From: Chitinophaga qingshengii
GTDB lineage: Bacteria; Bacteroidota; Bacteroidia; Chitinophagales; Chitinophagaceae
NCBI RefSeq assembly: GCF_014529935.1
Contig: NZ_JACVFC010000004.1
Location: forward strand, 62,001-126,000
Direction of reading: 5' to 3'
Length of the DNA stretch: 64,000 bases
In this document: one piece after another, positions 34,277 through 42,338 of the stretch
Position numbering within the stretch: the stretch's first letter is position 1
Layout: each line of letters starts with the position of its first letter
Program-made: the position numbers and the translations under genes
Notes under the pieces: model-generated
Database searches by the model: none
What the model saw: the letters and a program-made list of their open reading frames with translations, nothing else
What the model was told of the DNA's origin: nothing

Positions 34277-34743
34277 AATTTTATATCGAAAGCGGCATCA
34301 TCGAATCGTATGTGCTGGGCCTCGCTTCTGAAACAGAAGTGGAGGAGCTGGAGCATATGAGAAAACTGTTTCCTGAACTGGATACAGAGGTGGAACTGGC
34401 AGAACGCCGGCTGGAAAGGGCTTGTTTCGATGAAGCAGTGCTGCCGCCTATGGAAATACGGGAACGCGTACTGCAGAAAGTTCGCTGGGAATACGCCGGT
34501 GCACAGGCGGATGCACAATCCAATTATACGTTTATCAATATCCAGCCGAAAGACGGTAGTTATATCTCCGTACATCGCTGGTGGAAAATATTCTTCATCA
34601 TCCTCTTTATATTGTCCAAAATCTTCCTCTTTTTTGCTATCCTCTATTACCTAAAATACCGCCAGGAAAAGGAAAGACAAGAGCAACATCCTGCTGCTAT
34701 CACATTTATACATGAGCAAAAAGCAAATATTTTTTATATATAA
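34267..34743 (+). CDS. Anti-sigma-factor-like membrane protein (first of a tandem pair)
   Basis: 158 residues from a TTG at 34267; no earlier ATG exists and the codon overlaps the sigma stop by 10 nt. Cytoplasmic N-terminal domain LKFYIESGIIESYVLGLASETEVEELEHMRKLFPELDTEVELAE, a spacer ending YTFINIQP, one TM helix (KIFFIILFILSKIFLFFAILYYL), short charged C-terminus. The N-terminal domain matches those of anti-sigma factors of Bacteroidota. It is a paralogue of the next gene. Probable job: hold the upstream sigma factor at the membrane. Confidence 0.72.
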   Translation: MELKFYIESGIIESYVLGLASETEVEELEHMRKLFPELDTEVELAERRLERACFDEAVLPPMEIRERVLQKVRWEYAGAQADAQSNYTFINIQPKDGSYISVHRWWKIFFIILFILSKIFLFFAILYYLKYRQEKERQEQHPAAITFIHEQKANIFYI

Positions 34744-34872
34744 TATTACCTGGGGCAATCCGTTATTTAAATTATTTTCTCAATTTTACAATCCAACCAG
34801 GGTTCCCGGTTCGTAGATATTTTGTTTATCAATCATGTTTTTGATGGGTATAGGATTTTTTAAATCATTGCT

Positions 34873-35364
34873 TTGGACTTAAAAGCCTATATAGACAGTG
34901 GAGTAATTGAACGTTATTTACTCGGCCTTGCCACACCTGAGCAGGAAAGAGAATTAACGTATATGAGACGGTTACATCCTATGCTGGAGCAGGAAATAGC
35001 TGCTGCAGAACTCCGTATCGAAAGCAACATCATGGCCGAAGCCATTCCGCCGCCCACCCATCTGAGAGATAAAGTGATGGAAGAAGGCCGGCGATTCAAA
35101 CACCAGGAATATTATTTTAAACACAACGATAACGACGGAGGACAGCAACCGCCACAAGAACCCGTGTACATCGATATTAAGCCCGGATGGAACCGTAAAA
35201 TAACGGTCAGCATCTGGTGGCGCTGCGCATTTCTCGCCCTGTGCGTATTAACGATGTCGCTGGCTGCCAGCACCTGGTATCTCTACAAACGGACCAATCA
35301 GCTGGAAGATGTGCTGATCAAACTCAAAACCCCTGCAGAGGCCTTGCTGCCCGCCAGCCATTAA
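34873..35364 (+). CDS. Anti-sigma-factor-like membrane protein (second of the pair)
   Basis: 163 residues, again starting at a TTG (34873). Its N-terminus LKAYIDSGVIERYLLGLATPEQERELTYMRRLHPMLEQEIAAAE aligns with the previous protein; both share the pre-TM VYIDIKP/TFINIQP segment and a Trp-Trp before the TM helix (RCAFLALCVLTMSLAASTWYLY). The extracytoplasmic end is short. A 129-nt gap separates it from its paralogue. It may compete for the same sigma factor or sense a different signal. Confidence 0.7.
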   Translation: MDLKAYIDSGVIERYLLGLATPEQERELTYMRRLHPMLEQEIAAAELRIESNIMAEAIPPPTHLRDKVMEEGRRFKHQEYYFKHNDNDGGQQPPQEPVYIDIKPGWNRKITVSIWWRCAFLALCVLTMSLAASTWYLYKRTNQLEDVLIKLKTPAEALLPASH

Positions 35365-35495
35365 ACTGCAGGTATATTCATTTGGTACGTTTCTTGCAAA
35401 TGCTGAACTTGCCGCTGTATTCCGGCTGTTTAAACCTTATTGCACGGCAGCTGTTGAATGCAGAGAAGGCATTATAACATCCAAATTATTATTCC

Positions 35496-35987
35496 ATGAA
35501 AAATTTATCATTCGCAGCATTGTTTCTGGCACTGGTCGCAATCCTGGGTACTTCCTGCTCTCCCAAACAGGGGGTAACTACCAACATTAACAAAGGCGCT
35601 GTAAAAGGCAACTGGGTGCTTACCGATATCCGCTATGAAGGTATCCCCGACAACGCCAAAGTAACCGTTTTTGACGAAGCCAACGCCAAATGCTTTATCG
35701 GCAGCCAATGGATACTGCCGGACAATAATGCAAATGGTTCCTATACGTTATCGTCCACTGCTGACGGCTGCAGCCCCGCTTCCCAGAAAATTGTATGGAC
35801 ACTGAGCAAACAGGGAAATGTGACCATGTTCGGTTTCAAAAAACTGTACTCCGGCGTAAAAGCTAAAAATGTGGCCGACGGTTACCTGATGGAATGTACA
35901 GAAGCTGGGAGCTCCATGACATGGAGAGCCAACGTGCCTTTCGAAGGCAAAAATGCCTCCATCATCTACACTTTACAACGGAAATAA
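35496..35987 (+). CDS. Lipocalin-like lipoprotein
   Basis: 163 residues; signal MKNLSFAALFLALVAILGTSC with Cys21 in a lipobox. After a short linker, KGNWVLTDIRYEGIP, SQWILPDNNANGSYTL and a C-terminal RANVPFEGKNASIIYTLQR resemble small lipocalin-like periplasmic domains. The ligand is unknown. A clear terminator follows the gene; no transcriptional link with the anti-sigma pair is evident. Confidence 0.78.
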   Translation: MKNLSFAALFLALVAILGTSCSPKQGVTTNINKGAVKGNWVLTDIRYEGIPDNAKVTVFDEANAKCFIGSQWILPDNNANGSYTLSSTADGCSPASQKIVWTLSKQGNVTMFGFKKLYSGVKAKNVADGYLMECTEAGSSMTWRANVPFEGKNASIIYTLQRK

Positions 35988-36010
35988 TTTTTACCCGTTT
36001 ATACAAAAAC

Positions 36011-36046
36011 AAATCCTGCCCGGCGATGTCCAGGCAGGATTTTTCA
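36011..36046 (+). terminator. Intrinsic terminator after the lipocalin-like gene
   Basis: AAATCCTGCC (36011-36020) pairs perfectly with GGCAGGATTT (36033-36042), 12-nt loop, then TTTCATTTT. Confidence 0.88.
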
Positions 36047-36104
36047 TTTTTAGCTGTTCACAAGATAATAGTATATTTAGAAAAGGTTAAAAACCAGATG
36101 AACT

Positions 36105-36854
36105 ATGAGCACGCAGCATTCCAAAATTAAGTTCCTGGGCCACGCCAGTTTTCAACTGACTACACCGGAAGGCCATGTCATTCTCGTAGACCCCTGGTTT
36201 ACCGGTAATCCGGCACTACCGGCCGATTACGCCCTTCCGGGAAAAATTGACCTGATCCTGATTACTCATGGCCACCGGGACCACCTGGACAGCAAAATCA
36301 TCGATTTGATACGCTCCCATTCCCCCAAGGTAATCGCCAATCCTATTGTTCGCCTCTTCCTGCAGGAACAGGGTGTACCGGAACATGTGTTTGAACAGAT
36401 GAATGCCGGCGGCACCGTATCCATCCTGAATACCAAAGTCACCATGACCAACGCCTTCCACTTTGCACAGGTATGGATGCCCGATGGTAAAATTGGTTAT
36501 ACACACGCCGCTAACGGATTTATCGTCTGGATGAGCGACGATACGTCTGTTTATTATTCCGGAGATACTGCTGTATTTGGTGATATGGCCCTGCTGGGCG
36601 AAATCTACGAACCTGATATTGCGATCCTGCCTATCGGCGACCGCTTTACAATGGGCCCGCTGGAAGCTGCCTTTGCTATCCGCCTGCTGAAAGTGAAACA
36701 TGTGATCCCTTGCCATTACGGTACGATGCCCGCACTTACGGGCACGCCTCAACGACTGAAAGAGCTTACGCAGGACCAGCAGAAGCTGCAGATTCACGCA
36801 TTAAAAGCCGGCGAAGAGCTGGATATGTCCCAATTACAGCTACATCATCCGTAG
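36105..36854 (+). CDS. UPF0173/UlaG-like metal-dependent hydrolase
   Basis: 249 residues, metallo-beta-lactamase fold. GHASFQLTTPEGHVILVDPWFTGNPALP, then ITHGHRDHLDS (the HxHxDH metal site), TNAFHFAQ, YYSGDTAVFGDMALLGE and HVIPCHYGTMP. This is the UPF0173 type of metal-dependent hydrolase; the substrate is not established. It is followed after 32 nt by a GNAT gene that may be cotranscribed. Confidence 0.92.
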   Translation: MSTQHSKIKFLGHASFQLTTPEGHVILVDPWFTGNPALPADYALPGKIDLILITHGHRDHLDSKIIDLIRSHSPKVIANPIVRLFLQEQGVPEHVFEQMNAGGTVSILNTKVTMTNAFHFAQVWMPDGKIGYTHAANGFIVWMSDDTSVYYSGDTAVFGDMALLGEIYEPDIAILPIGDRFTMGPLEAAFAIRLLKVKHVIPCHYGTMPALTGTPQRLKELTQDQQKLQIHALKAGEELDMSQLQLHHP

Positions 36855-36886
36855 CTGTTCCTTATTATGGTTTTAATCATCCTGAT

Positions 36887-37411
36887 ATGTTACCCCTGAC
36901 CACATCCCGATTATTGGTATGCCCTTGCCGCCTGCCGCTGATTACAGCGATATACCTGCAGGACCCGCAAGCTGTCGCCCTGCTGAATGCATCCATTCCG
37001 CCCGAATGGCCGCAGACGGAACTGAAAGACCTGTTACCACACTTAATTGAACAGTTACAGCATGATCCCAAGGCCTTCCCATGGCTGTTATGGGTCATCG
37101 TATCCGTTACAGATAAAACCGTATTGGGCGACATCTGTTTTAAAGGCCGCCCCGACGAAAACGGTATGGTGGAAATCGGCTATTCCCTGCTCCCCGGTCA
37201 TCGCAGCCGGGGTTATATGCAGGAAGCTGCTACAGCCCTGATCAGCTGGGCGTTCCGGCAACCCTTTGTGGAAAGTGTTGAAGCCGAATGCGCGGTGGAT
37301 AATACCGCCTCCGGAAAAGTGCTGCAACGCCTGGGTATGCAGCAAACCGGCATGCAGGACAATATGTTCCGCTGGCGTTTGCAGAAAAAGGATTTCAGGC
37401 TACAACCATAA
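36887..37411 (+). CDS. GNAT acetyltransferase, RimJ/RimL type
   Basis: 174 residues from ATG 36887; the longer frame overlaps the preceding hydrolase gene. Motifs: LTTSRLLVCPCRLPLITAIYLQDPQ, GDICFKGRPDENGMVEIGYSLLPGHRSRGYMQEAATALISWAF and VESVEAECAVDNTASGKVLQRLGMQ, the acetyl-CoA fold of RimJ/RimL-like enzymes. The target is unknown. Convergent with the LysR gene, 13 nt apart. Confidence 0.88.
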   Translation: MLPLTTSRLLVCPCRLPLITAIYLQDPQAVALLNASIPPEWPQTELKDLLPHLIEQLQHDPKAFPWLLWVIVSVTDKTVLGDICFKGRPDENGMVEIGYSLLPGHRSRGYMQEAATALISWAFRQPFVESVEAECAVDNTASGKVLQRLGMQQTGMQDNMFRWRLQKKDFRLQP

Positions 37412-37424
37412 AAAGAGGAGAATA

Positions 37425-38318
37425 CTATTCTGCTATGTGCTGCCGGGCAAACTTGATGAAAAGCTGTGCCAGCTTATCCTGCAATCCCTGCTGGTAGGTG
37501 AAATGAAGTTTCCTTATCACCCGGAAGTTCTTGATAGGCAACACCACAAATTCACCGGCTTCCAGCTCCCTTTGTACGGCTTGCAACGATATAAATGCAG
37601 CACAGGAAGAATGGTGCAGGTAAGATTTGATGCTTTCCGTACTGCCCATATACATGGCTACGTTCAGGTCGGTAATTTTTAGCTTCAACCGTTTCAGCTC
37701 ATCGGTGATCACCTCCAGGGTACCGGAGCCATGTTCCCGCATCAACAGGGGAATGTTGCGTAATTCGCCGGGGGAAAGTGGTTCTCCGCTGCCATAGACG
37801 TGTTTGGGGTTTCCGATGAGGACTATTTCATCGCGTGCAAACTCCACATATTTCAGCAATGGATTTTTGGAACTACCTTCTATAATGCCCAGCAGGATGT
37901 TCTTTTCAAAAAGGGCTTGTTCTATCTGTTCTGTATTGCCATTGGTAAGCGAAGTTTTTACGTCGGGGTACCGCTGGTTGAATTTAGCCAGTAACGGGGG
38001 AATCAGATACTGTGCAATAGTGGTGCTGGCGCCAATGGCCAGCAGACCGCCCTGTGTGTGTTTCAGCTGGTTGATTTCATACTCGAGGTTACGGTAGTCG
38101 GTGAAGATAATCTCCGCATGATGCATGACCAGCTGGCCGGCACGGGTCAGTTTAATCCGGTTACCGATCCTTTCAAATAAGGCCATGCCCAGTTGTTGTT
38201 CCAACTCGTGGATATGTTTGGTAACAGCGGGCTGGGAGATATATAATTCTTCTGCGGCCTTGGTGAAACTGAGCCTCTTCGCAACAGTGTGAAATACTCT
38301 GAGTCTGAAATCGAACAT
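37425..38318 (-). CDS. LysR-family transcriptional regulator
   Basis: 297 residues. N-terminal winged HTH: FHTVAKRLSFTKAAEELYISQPAVTKHIHELEQQLGMALFERIGNRIKLT. The effector domain (about 90-290) has IGASTTIAQYLIPPLLAKFNQRYPDV and CysL/YeiE-like features (PLLKYVEFARDEIVLIG). Such regulators often respond to sulfur or amino-acid metabolites, but the gene has no divergent target here. The ligand and regulon are unknown. Confidence 0.93.
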   Translation of the reverse strand: MFDFRLRVFHTVAKRLSFTKAAEELYISQPAVTKHIHELEQQLGMALFERIGNRIKLTRAGQLVMHHAEIIFTDYRNLEYEINQLKHTQGGLLAIGASTTIAQYLIPPLLAKFNQRYPDVKTSLTNGNTEQIEQALFEKNILLGIIEGSSKNPLLKYVEFARDEIVLIGNPKHVYGSGEPLSPGELRNIPLLMREHGSGTLEVITDELKRLKLKITDLNVAMYMGSTESIKSYLHHSSCAAFISLQAVQRELEAGEFVVLPIKNFRVIRKLHFTYQQGLQDKLAQLFIKFARQHIAE

Positions 38319-38351
38319 GCAATAAAAATAAGGTTTTGCGGGGCAGAAGAC

Positions 38352-38395
38352 AAAAAAATAAGGATTAAGCTACCGGTTGGAAGCCTAATCCTTAT
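38352..38395 (-). terminator. Terminator after the Lys/Ala-rich gene (minus strand)
   Basis: ATAAGGATTAAGCT (38358-38371) pairs with AGCCTAATCCTTAT (38382-38395) with one mismatch. The A7 run at 38352-38358 is a U-tract on the minus strand, 20 nt past the stop of the gene at 38415. Confidence 0.85.
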
Positions 38396-38414
38396 AAAGA
38401 AAAGAGATTATAAA

Positions 38415-38780
38415 TCAGGACTTTTTCTTGCCTGCGTTCGGATTGTTGGATTTGTAGCGCATGTCAGGAGTACCGTCTTTCTTTTTGGGTCCTGCTGATG
38501 CCGGCGCTGTGCTGGTGCCCTTATTTTCTTTGAAGCGCTTGTCAGGAGCTCCGCTCTTTGTAACGTGCTCTGATTTAGCTACAGGTGAAGCTTCCGGAGC
38601 TGGTTTGGCAGCTTCCTTCTTAACGGTGGCTTCTTTCTTTTCGGCTTCCTTCTTAGCAGCCTTTTGTTCAGTTTTAGCCTTCGTTTTAGCTTCTTTTTGG
38701 GCGGTGGTGGCAGGAGTTTGGGCCATGGCGACTGTTAAACCCATGAACATTGCCAGAACACCTGTAAGCAACTTTTTCAT
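38415..38780 (-). CDS. Secreted Lys/Ala-rich protein with repeated GxPDxR motifs
   Basis: 121 residues; signal peptide MKKLLTGVLAMFMGLTVAMA-QT. The mature part is low-complexity, rich in Lys, Ala, Glu and Pro, with two related motifs, GAPDKRFKENK and GTPDMRYKSNN. It is strongly basic and probably unfolded; a nucleic-acid, polymer or envelope-binding role is a guess. Similar short basic proteins with DGTPD-type motifs occur in Bacteroidota. It ends at a strong terminator. Confidence 0.75.
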   Translation of the reverse strand: MKKLLTGVLAMFMGLTVAMAQTPATTAQKEAKTKAKTEQKAAKKEAEKKEATVKKEAAKPAPEASPVAKSEHVTKSGAPDKRFKENKGTSTAPASAGPKKKDGTPDMRYKSNNPNAGKKKS

Positions 38781-38860
38781 AAGAAATGTTTTACCAAAAA
38801 TTAAGCTTTTTTATTGATGATAATACACTTCAGGATACATTTTTAAGCAATATTTAATAA

Positions 38861-40828
38861 TTAGTTTTTCTCGACCCACATGCCATTTTCACGGATCAGG
38901 TTGATCAGCTCGTCAACAGCCACGTCACTGTTGAGTCCGCGTTTTACGATCTCCTTGCCCCGGTAGAGGGTGATTTTACCAACGCCGCTGCCCACATAGC
39001 CAAAATCGGCGTCAGCCATTTCACCGGGACCGTTAACGATACAGCCCATGATAGCGATTTTCACGCCTTTCAGGTGATGGGTAACCGCCCTGATACGGGC
39101 AGTGGTCTCCTGCAGGTCAAACAAGGTACGGCCACAGGAAGGGCAGGAGATATATTCTGTTTTGGAAATACGGGTACGGGTAGCCTGAAGGATGCCAAAA
39201 GCAATGTTGTTCAGCGTGGCCTGCTGTGCGGGCGATGCGTTACGGTTGGTCAGCCACAATCCATCGCCAAATCCATCCAGCAACAGAGCGCCGGCTTCCG
39301 TGGCATGATGAATCAGGTGCTCGTCCATAGTGGACTGGCTGCTGATACTGTGTATAATCACCGGTACGGTTACCTGTTGTGCTGCCAGCAGGATAAAGAA
39401 CCTCCTGATGCCGGCCATGGCATTACTGCCGCTGGCATAGGCCGCCAGGATGGTGGCGCCGGCTACAGCAGGTTGCTGCAGCTGCGTGAACAGGGCGGTG
39501 ATATCAGCGGTGTCCAGGTTGTCGCAGTCAACGGCTACAAAGTTCTTTTTACCCGTCTGACCACCTGCTACGGCGTTGAGGTAGGCGCGGGGCTGGAAAT
39601 AAGGCACATAGGCGGCCTTATCTGTCATATTTTCCCACTGAACAGCATCCACTACTACCTGCAGGGTGCCCGGCAGGCCGAAGGAAGGCGTTTGTGTGCC
39701 GGTGTAAATATAGTCTGCGGCGGCATCGGCGATATTCCATTTGTCGGAAGGTTCGTCGTACGTATAGCCGATCGCGTTAAGGTCTGATGGATGTAAACCG
39801 GCTACGTCCCGGTAGTCTGCAACTACTACGGGTACGTGTTTGTCGCCGGTATTATCTACGGTAATACTTTCCCGGCGTTTGTAGGAGAACGGGGAGTAAG
39901 GCAGTGTTCCCAGCGGCTGGCTGGTTGCCTGTTTTTCGCTACGGGCGCCGCTATAGCGTTTTACAATGTCGCGGCATACCGGCAGCTCAAACTCAGGATC
40001 TTCTGTCAGTGATACGCGGATAGTGTCACCCACACCATCTTCCAGCAGGGTACCGATGCCAATGGCGGATTTGATACGGCCATCTTCACCGTCACCAGCT
40101 TCTGTTACGCCCAGGTGCAGCGGGTAACAGTGGCCCAGCTCTTGCTGCATGGTTTGTACCAGCAGGCGGTAAGCCTGTACCATCACCTGTGGGTTGCTGG
40201 CTTTCATGCTCAGCACAATGTTACGGTAGTGCAGGTCTTCTGCGATGCGCAGAAATTCCATGGCACTTTCCACCATGCCCATAGGGGTGTCACCATAACG
40301 GCTCATGATACGGTCGCTCAGGGAGCCATGGTTGGTGCCTATGCGCATAGCGGTGCCGTGTTCCTTACAGATGTTGATCAGCGGGGTAAAACGGTCCCGG
40401 ATACGGTCTATTTCTTCCAGGTATTCAGCATCAGTATATTCGAGTGTTTCAAACTTCTTTTTGTCGATATAATTGCCGGGATTGATCCTTACTTTCTCCA
40501 CAATGCGGGCGGCTATTTCGGCGGCATTGGGCGTAAAGTGTATATCAGCAACCAGCGGGGTATGGTAACCCTGGCGCCGCAATTCGTTTTTAATGTTCAA
40601 CAGGTTTTCCGCTTCTTTTTTGCTGGGAGCGGTAATGCGGACCAGCTCTGCGCCTGCTTCGATACAACGGATGGCCTGGGCTACGGTGCCGGCGGTGTCC
40701 ATGGTATCGGTGGTGGTCATCGTCTGGATACGGATAGGATGGAAGTTGCCAATGAGAAGATCTCCTACCTTTACTTCCAGTGTGGCCAGTCGTTTGTATT
40801 CTGTTAATGAGTTGCAATAAAGCTGCAT
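38861..40828 (-). CDS. ispG: 4-hydroxy-3-methylbut-2-enyl diphosphate synthase, long form
   Basis: 655 residues against about 370 for the E. coli enzyme, the long IspG of Bacteroidota, chlamydiae and plants with an extra central domain. N-terminal barrel: IRIQTMTTTDTMDTAGTVAQAIRCIEAGAELVRIT, RINPGNYIDK, GVTEAGDGEDGRIKSA. The Fe-S module at the C-terminus has CPSCGRTLFDL and GCIVNGPGEMADADFGYVG. It makes HMBPP from MEcPP in the non-mevalonate isoprenoid pathway with a [4Fe-4S] cluster. Monocistronic. Confidence 0.97.
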   Translation of the reverse strand: MQLYCNSLTEYKRLATLEVKVGDLLIGNFHPIRIQTMTTTDTMDTAGTVAQAIRCIEAGAELVRITAPSKKEAENLLNIKNELRRQGYHTPLVADIHFTPNAAEIAARIVEKVRINPGNYIDKKKFETLEYTDAEYLEEIDRIRDRFTPLINICKEHGTAMRIGTNHGSLSDRIMSRYGDTPMGMVESAMEFLRIAEDLHYRNIVLSMKASNPQVMVQAYRLLVQTMQQELGHCYPLHLGVTEAGDGEDGRIKSAIGIGTLLEDGVGDTIRVSLTEDPEFELPVCRDIVKRYSGARSEKQATSQPLGTLPYSPFSYKRRESITVDNTGDKHVPVVVADYRDVAGLHPSDLNAIGYTYDEPSDKWNIADAAADYIYTGTQTPSFGLPGTLQVVVDAVQWENMTDKAAYVPYFQPRAYLNAVAGGQTGKKNFVAVDCDNLDTADITALFTQLQQPAVAGATILAAYASGSNAMAGIRRFFILLAAQQVTVPVIIHSISSQSTMDEHLIHHATEAGALLLDGFGDGLWLTNRNASPAQQATLNNIAFGILQATRTRISKTEYISCPSCGRTLFDLQETTARIRAVTHHLKGVKIAIMGCIVNGPGEMADADFGYVGSGVGKITLYRGKEIVKRGLNSDVAVDELINLIRENGMWVEKN

Positions 40829-40939
40829 ACGTGTTTGTTTTCTGCAGGTGCAAAGTTAATAAACCTGCGGGGCAATTACCCCACACCTTAAAGCTACATT
40901 AAATTCCACGAACGGTACCTGCAAAGGTGGCCATTCGCT

Positions 40940-40947
40940 TAAATTTG
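40940..40947 (+). promoter_or_regulatory. Candidate -7 box of the araC-like gene
   Basis: TAAATTTG fits TAnnTTTG, ending 8 nt before the ATG at 40956. The 5' UTR would be nearly absent. Confidence 0.45.
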
Positions 40948-40955
40948 AACCACTT

Positions 40956-41819
40956 ATGTCGAATAATAAAAGTCTGGACATTCCCTACCAGGAATGGCCG
41001 CTGAAATCTCAGTTCAACATTGCCCCTTTAAACATGGCAGTGATGGATTTCAGCCACCAGCCACACCGGCATCATCAATTCCAGATCCTGTGGTTTACCA
41101 AAGCCAGTGGACGGCATATGGTGGACTTTGTGTGGTATGAAATGGAAGACAATATGTTATTCCTGTTACGGCCCGGCCAGGTACATCAGCTGGATTGTGA
41201 ACGGGAAGGCCATGTAATTTTTTTTACGGAACGCTTTTATTTCGCCAACAAACACGACAAAGAAACCCTGTACGACTTTTCCCATCTTTTCGACAACTGG
41301 CATGGTTACGGCCCTATTTGTGTCAGTGAAAGCACTACGCCGTCGTTATTGGGACTGGTAGACCTGATGAACAGGGAACACCGCGCCCCGGGCGCCAATA
41401 GCCGCAGTATCATCAAACATTATCTGAATGCTTTTCTGCTGCTGGCCGAACGGGAGAAAAAACGCAATGTTACCGATACCATGCGGCCCCTCCATCACGA
41501 TTCCAGGGTAGTGCAGCTACGCCGCCTGCTGGAAAAACATTACACCCGGGAACACCAAGTGGCCTTCTATGCCAATGCTTTTGCCCTGACACCCAAAAGG
41601 TTAAATGAAATAACCAAGGAAACCTCCGGCCGTACCGTAACGGAGCTGCTGCATGACCGTATTGTGCTGGAAGCCAAACGAAACCTGGCCTTCAGTCATA
41701 AAAGCGTGAAAGAAATATGCTATGAGCTTGGATTTGAAGACCCTGCCTACTTTAGCAGGTTTTTTAAAAATAACACCGGTATCTCTCCGCAGGACTTCCG
41801 GGACATTATGTTCAAATAG
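40956..41819 (+). CDS. AraC-family transcriptional regulator
   Basis: 287 residues. An N-terminal cupin-like sensing domain (PHRHHQFQILWFTKASG...MLFLLRPGQVHQLDCEREGHVIFFTERFYF) is followed by an AraC-type double HTH near 185-285 (ALTPKRLNEITKETSGRTVTELLHDRIVLEAKRNLAFSHKSVKEICYELGFEDPAYFSRFFKNNTGISPQDFR). It should bind a small effector and activate or repress nearby targets, but no metabolic gene is adjacent; downstream is a non-coding stretch. Confidence 0.94.
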   Translation: MSNNKSLDIPYQEWPLKSQFNIAPLNMAVMDFSHQPHRHHQFQILWFTKASGRHMVDFVWYEMEDNMLFLLRPGQVHQLDCEREGHVIFFTERFYFANKHDKETLYDFSHLFDNWHGYGPICVSESTTPSLLGLVDLMNREHRAPGANSRSIIKHYLNAFLLLAEREKKRNVTDTMRPLHHDSRVVQLRRLLEKHYTREHQVAFYANAFALTPKRLNEITKETSGRTVTELLHDRIVLEAKRNLAFSHKSVKEICYELGFEDPAYFSRFFKNNTGISPQDFRDIMFK

Positions 41820-41867
41820 TACAAGTCAATAGCTGAATTGTCCTAGCAGATTGGTCCACCTGCACCT

Positions 41868-41875
41868 TAGTTTTG
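41868..41875 (+). promoter_or_regulatory. Candidate -7 box of the non-coding transcript
   Basis: TAGTTTTG fits TAnnTTTG 50 nt after the araC stop. TTG triplets upstream (41838, 41851) are not at the usual distance, so the promoter is weak or the stretch is an araC 3' UTR. Confidence 0.3.
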
Positions 41876-41881
41876 TGTATT

Positions 41882-42271
41882 GAATTGTTTCACCCGCTGA
41901 CGTTAAATTGGAAATCATGCAAGGGATGCCCATTGAGTGAACTGTACTGTAATTATTCCCGTCACCCCGTAAATCAGGGGACCAGAAGGGCCGGGACGCC
42001 CACTGGTCAGATGCCAGCGATAAAGCAATGAAGATTAAACAGTGGTCCTTACAGGGCTGCTTAAAGATAAGTGTGTTTTAAAGTTTGGGGAGGTGCTTGC
42101 CGGCAGCGTAAGATGAATACAATGACCATCCGGCTGGCAAATAGGTAAAGAGTAACCAGTCATGGCAGGTATCTTCCCCTTACCTTATTGCAGGCAAAAA
42201 AATACTGTTACCATGCGTAACTGTTGTAGGTTTAGGTAAAATGGCCGGAATAATCATGTTCCGGTTTTTTT
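41882..42271 (+). ncRNA. Candidate structured non-coding RNA or long araC 3' UTR
   Basis: About 390 nt without a credible ORF between the araC stop and a perfect terminator. It contains a strong hairpin (GACCAG with CTGGTC, inner GGGC/GCCC, about 41979-42008), a second long-range pairing TTGCC...GGCAA around 42108-42150 and a possible GGTAAAG/CCTTACC pairing around 42145-42187. It does not resemble tmRNA, RNase P RNA or 6S RNA by landmark sequences. Whether it is separate or the tail of the araC mRNA is open. Confidence 0.35.
42245..42271 (+). terminator. Strong terminator of the non-coding transcript
   Basis: CCGGAA (42245-42250) and TTCCGG (42259-42264) with an 8-nt loop and T7. The stop of the nearest + strand gene is 426 nt upstream. 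Confidence 0.82.
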
Positions 42272-42277
42272 ATGGGC

Positions 42278-42314
42278 AAAAAAATCCGGCAGTATACAGG
42301 ATACTGCCGGATTT
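42278..42314 (-). terminator. Terminator after batC (minus strand)
   Basis: Perfect 14-bp stem AAATCCGGCAGTAT/ATACTGCCGGATTT (42282-42295 with 42301-42314), ACAGG loop; the A-tract at 42278-42284 is a U-tract on the minus strand. Confidence 0.9.
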
Positions 42315-42338
42315 AGCCATTTGTTGAGTATAAAAAGT

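Noticed and set aside
41882..42271. tmRNA, RNase P RNA or 6S RNA
   Set aside because: None of the diagnostic conserved sequences of those RNAs were seen; left as an unnamed candidate.
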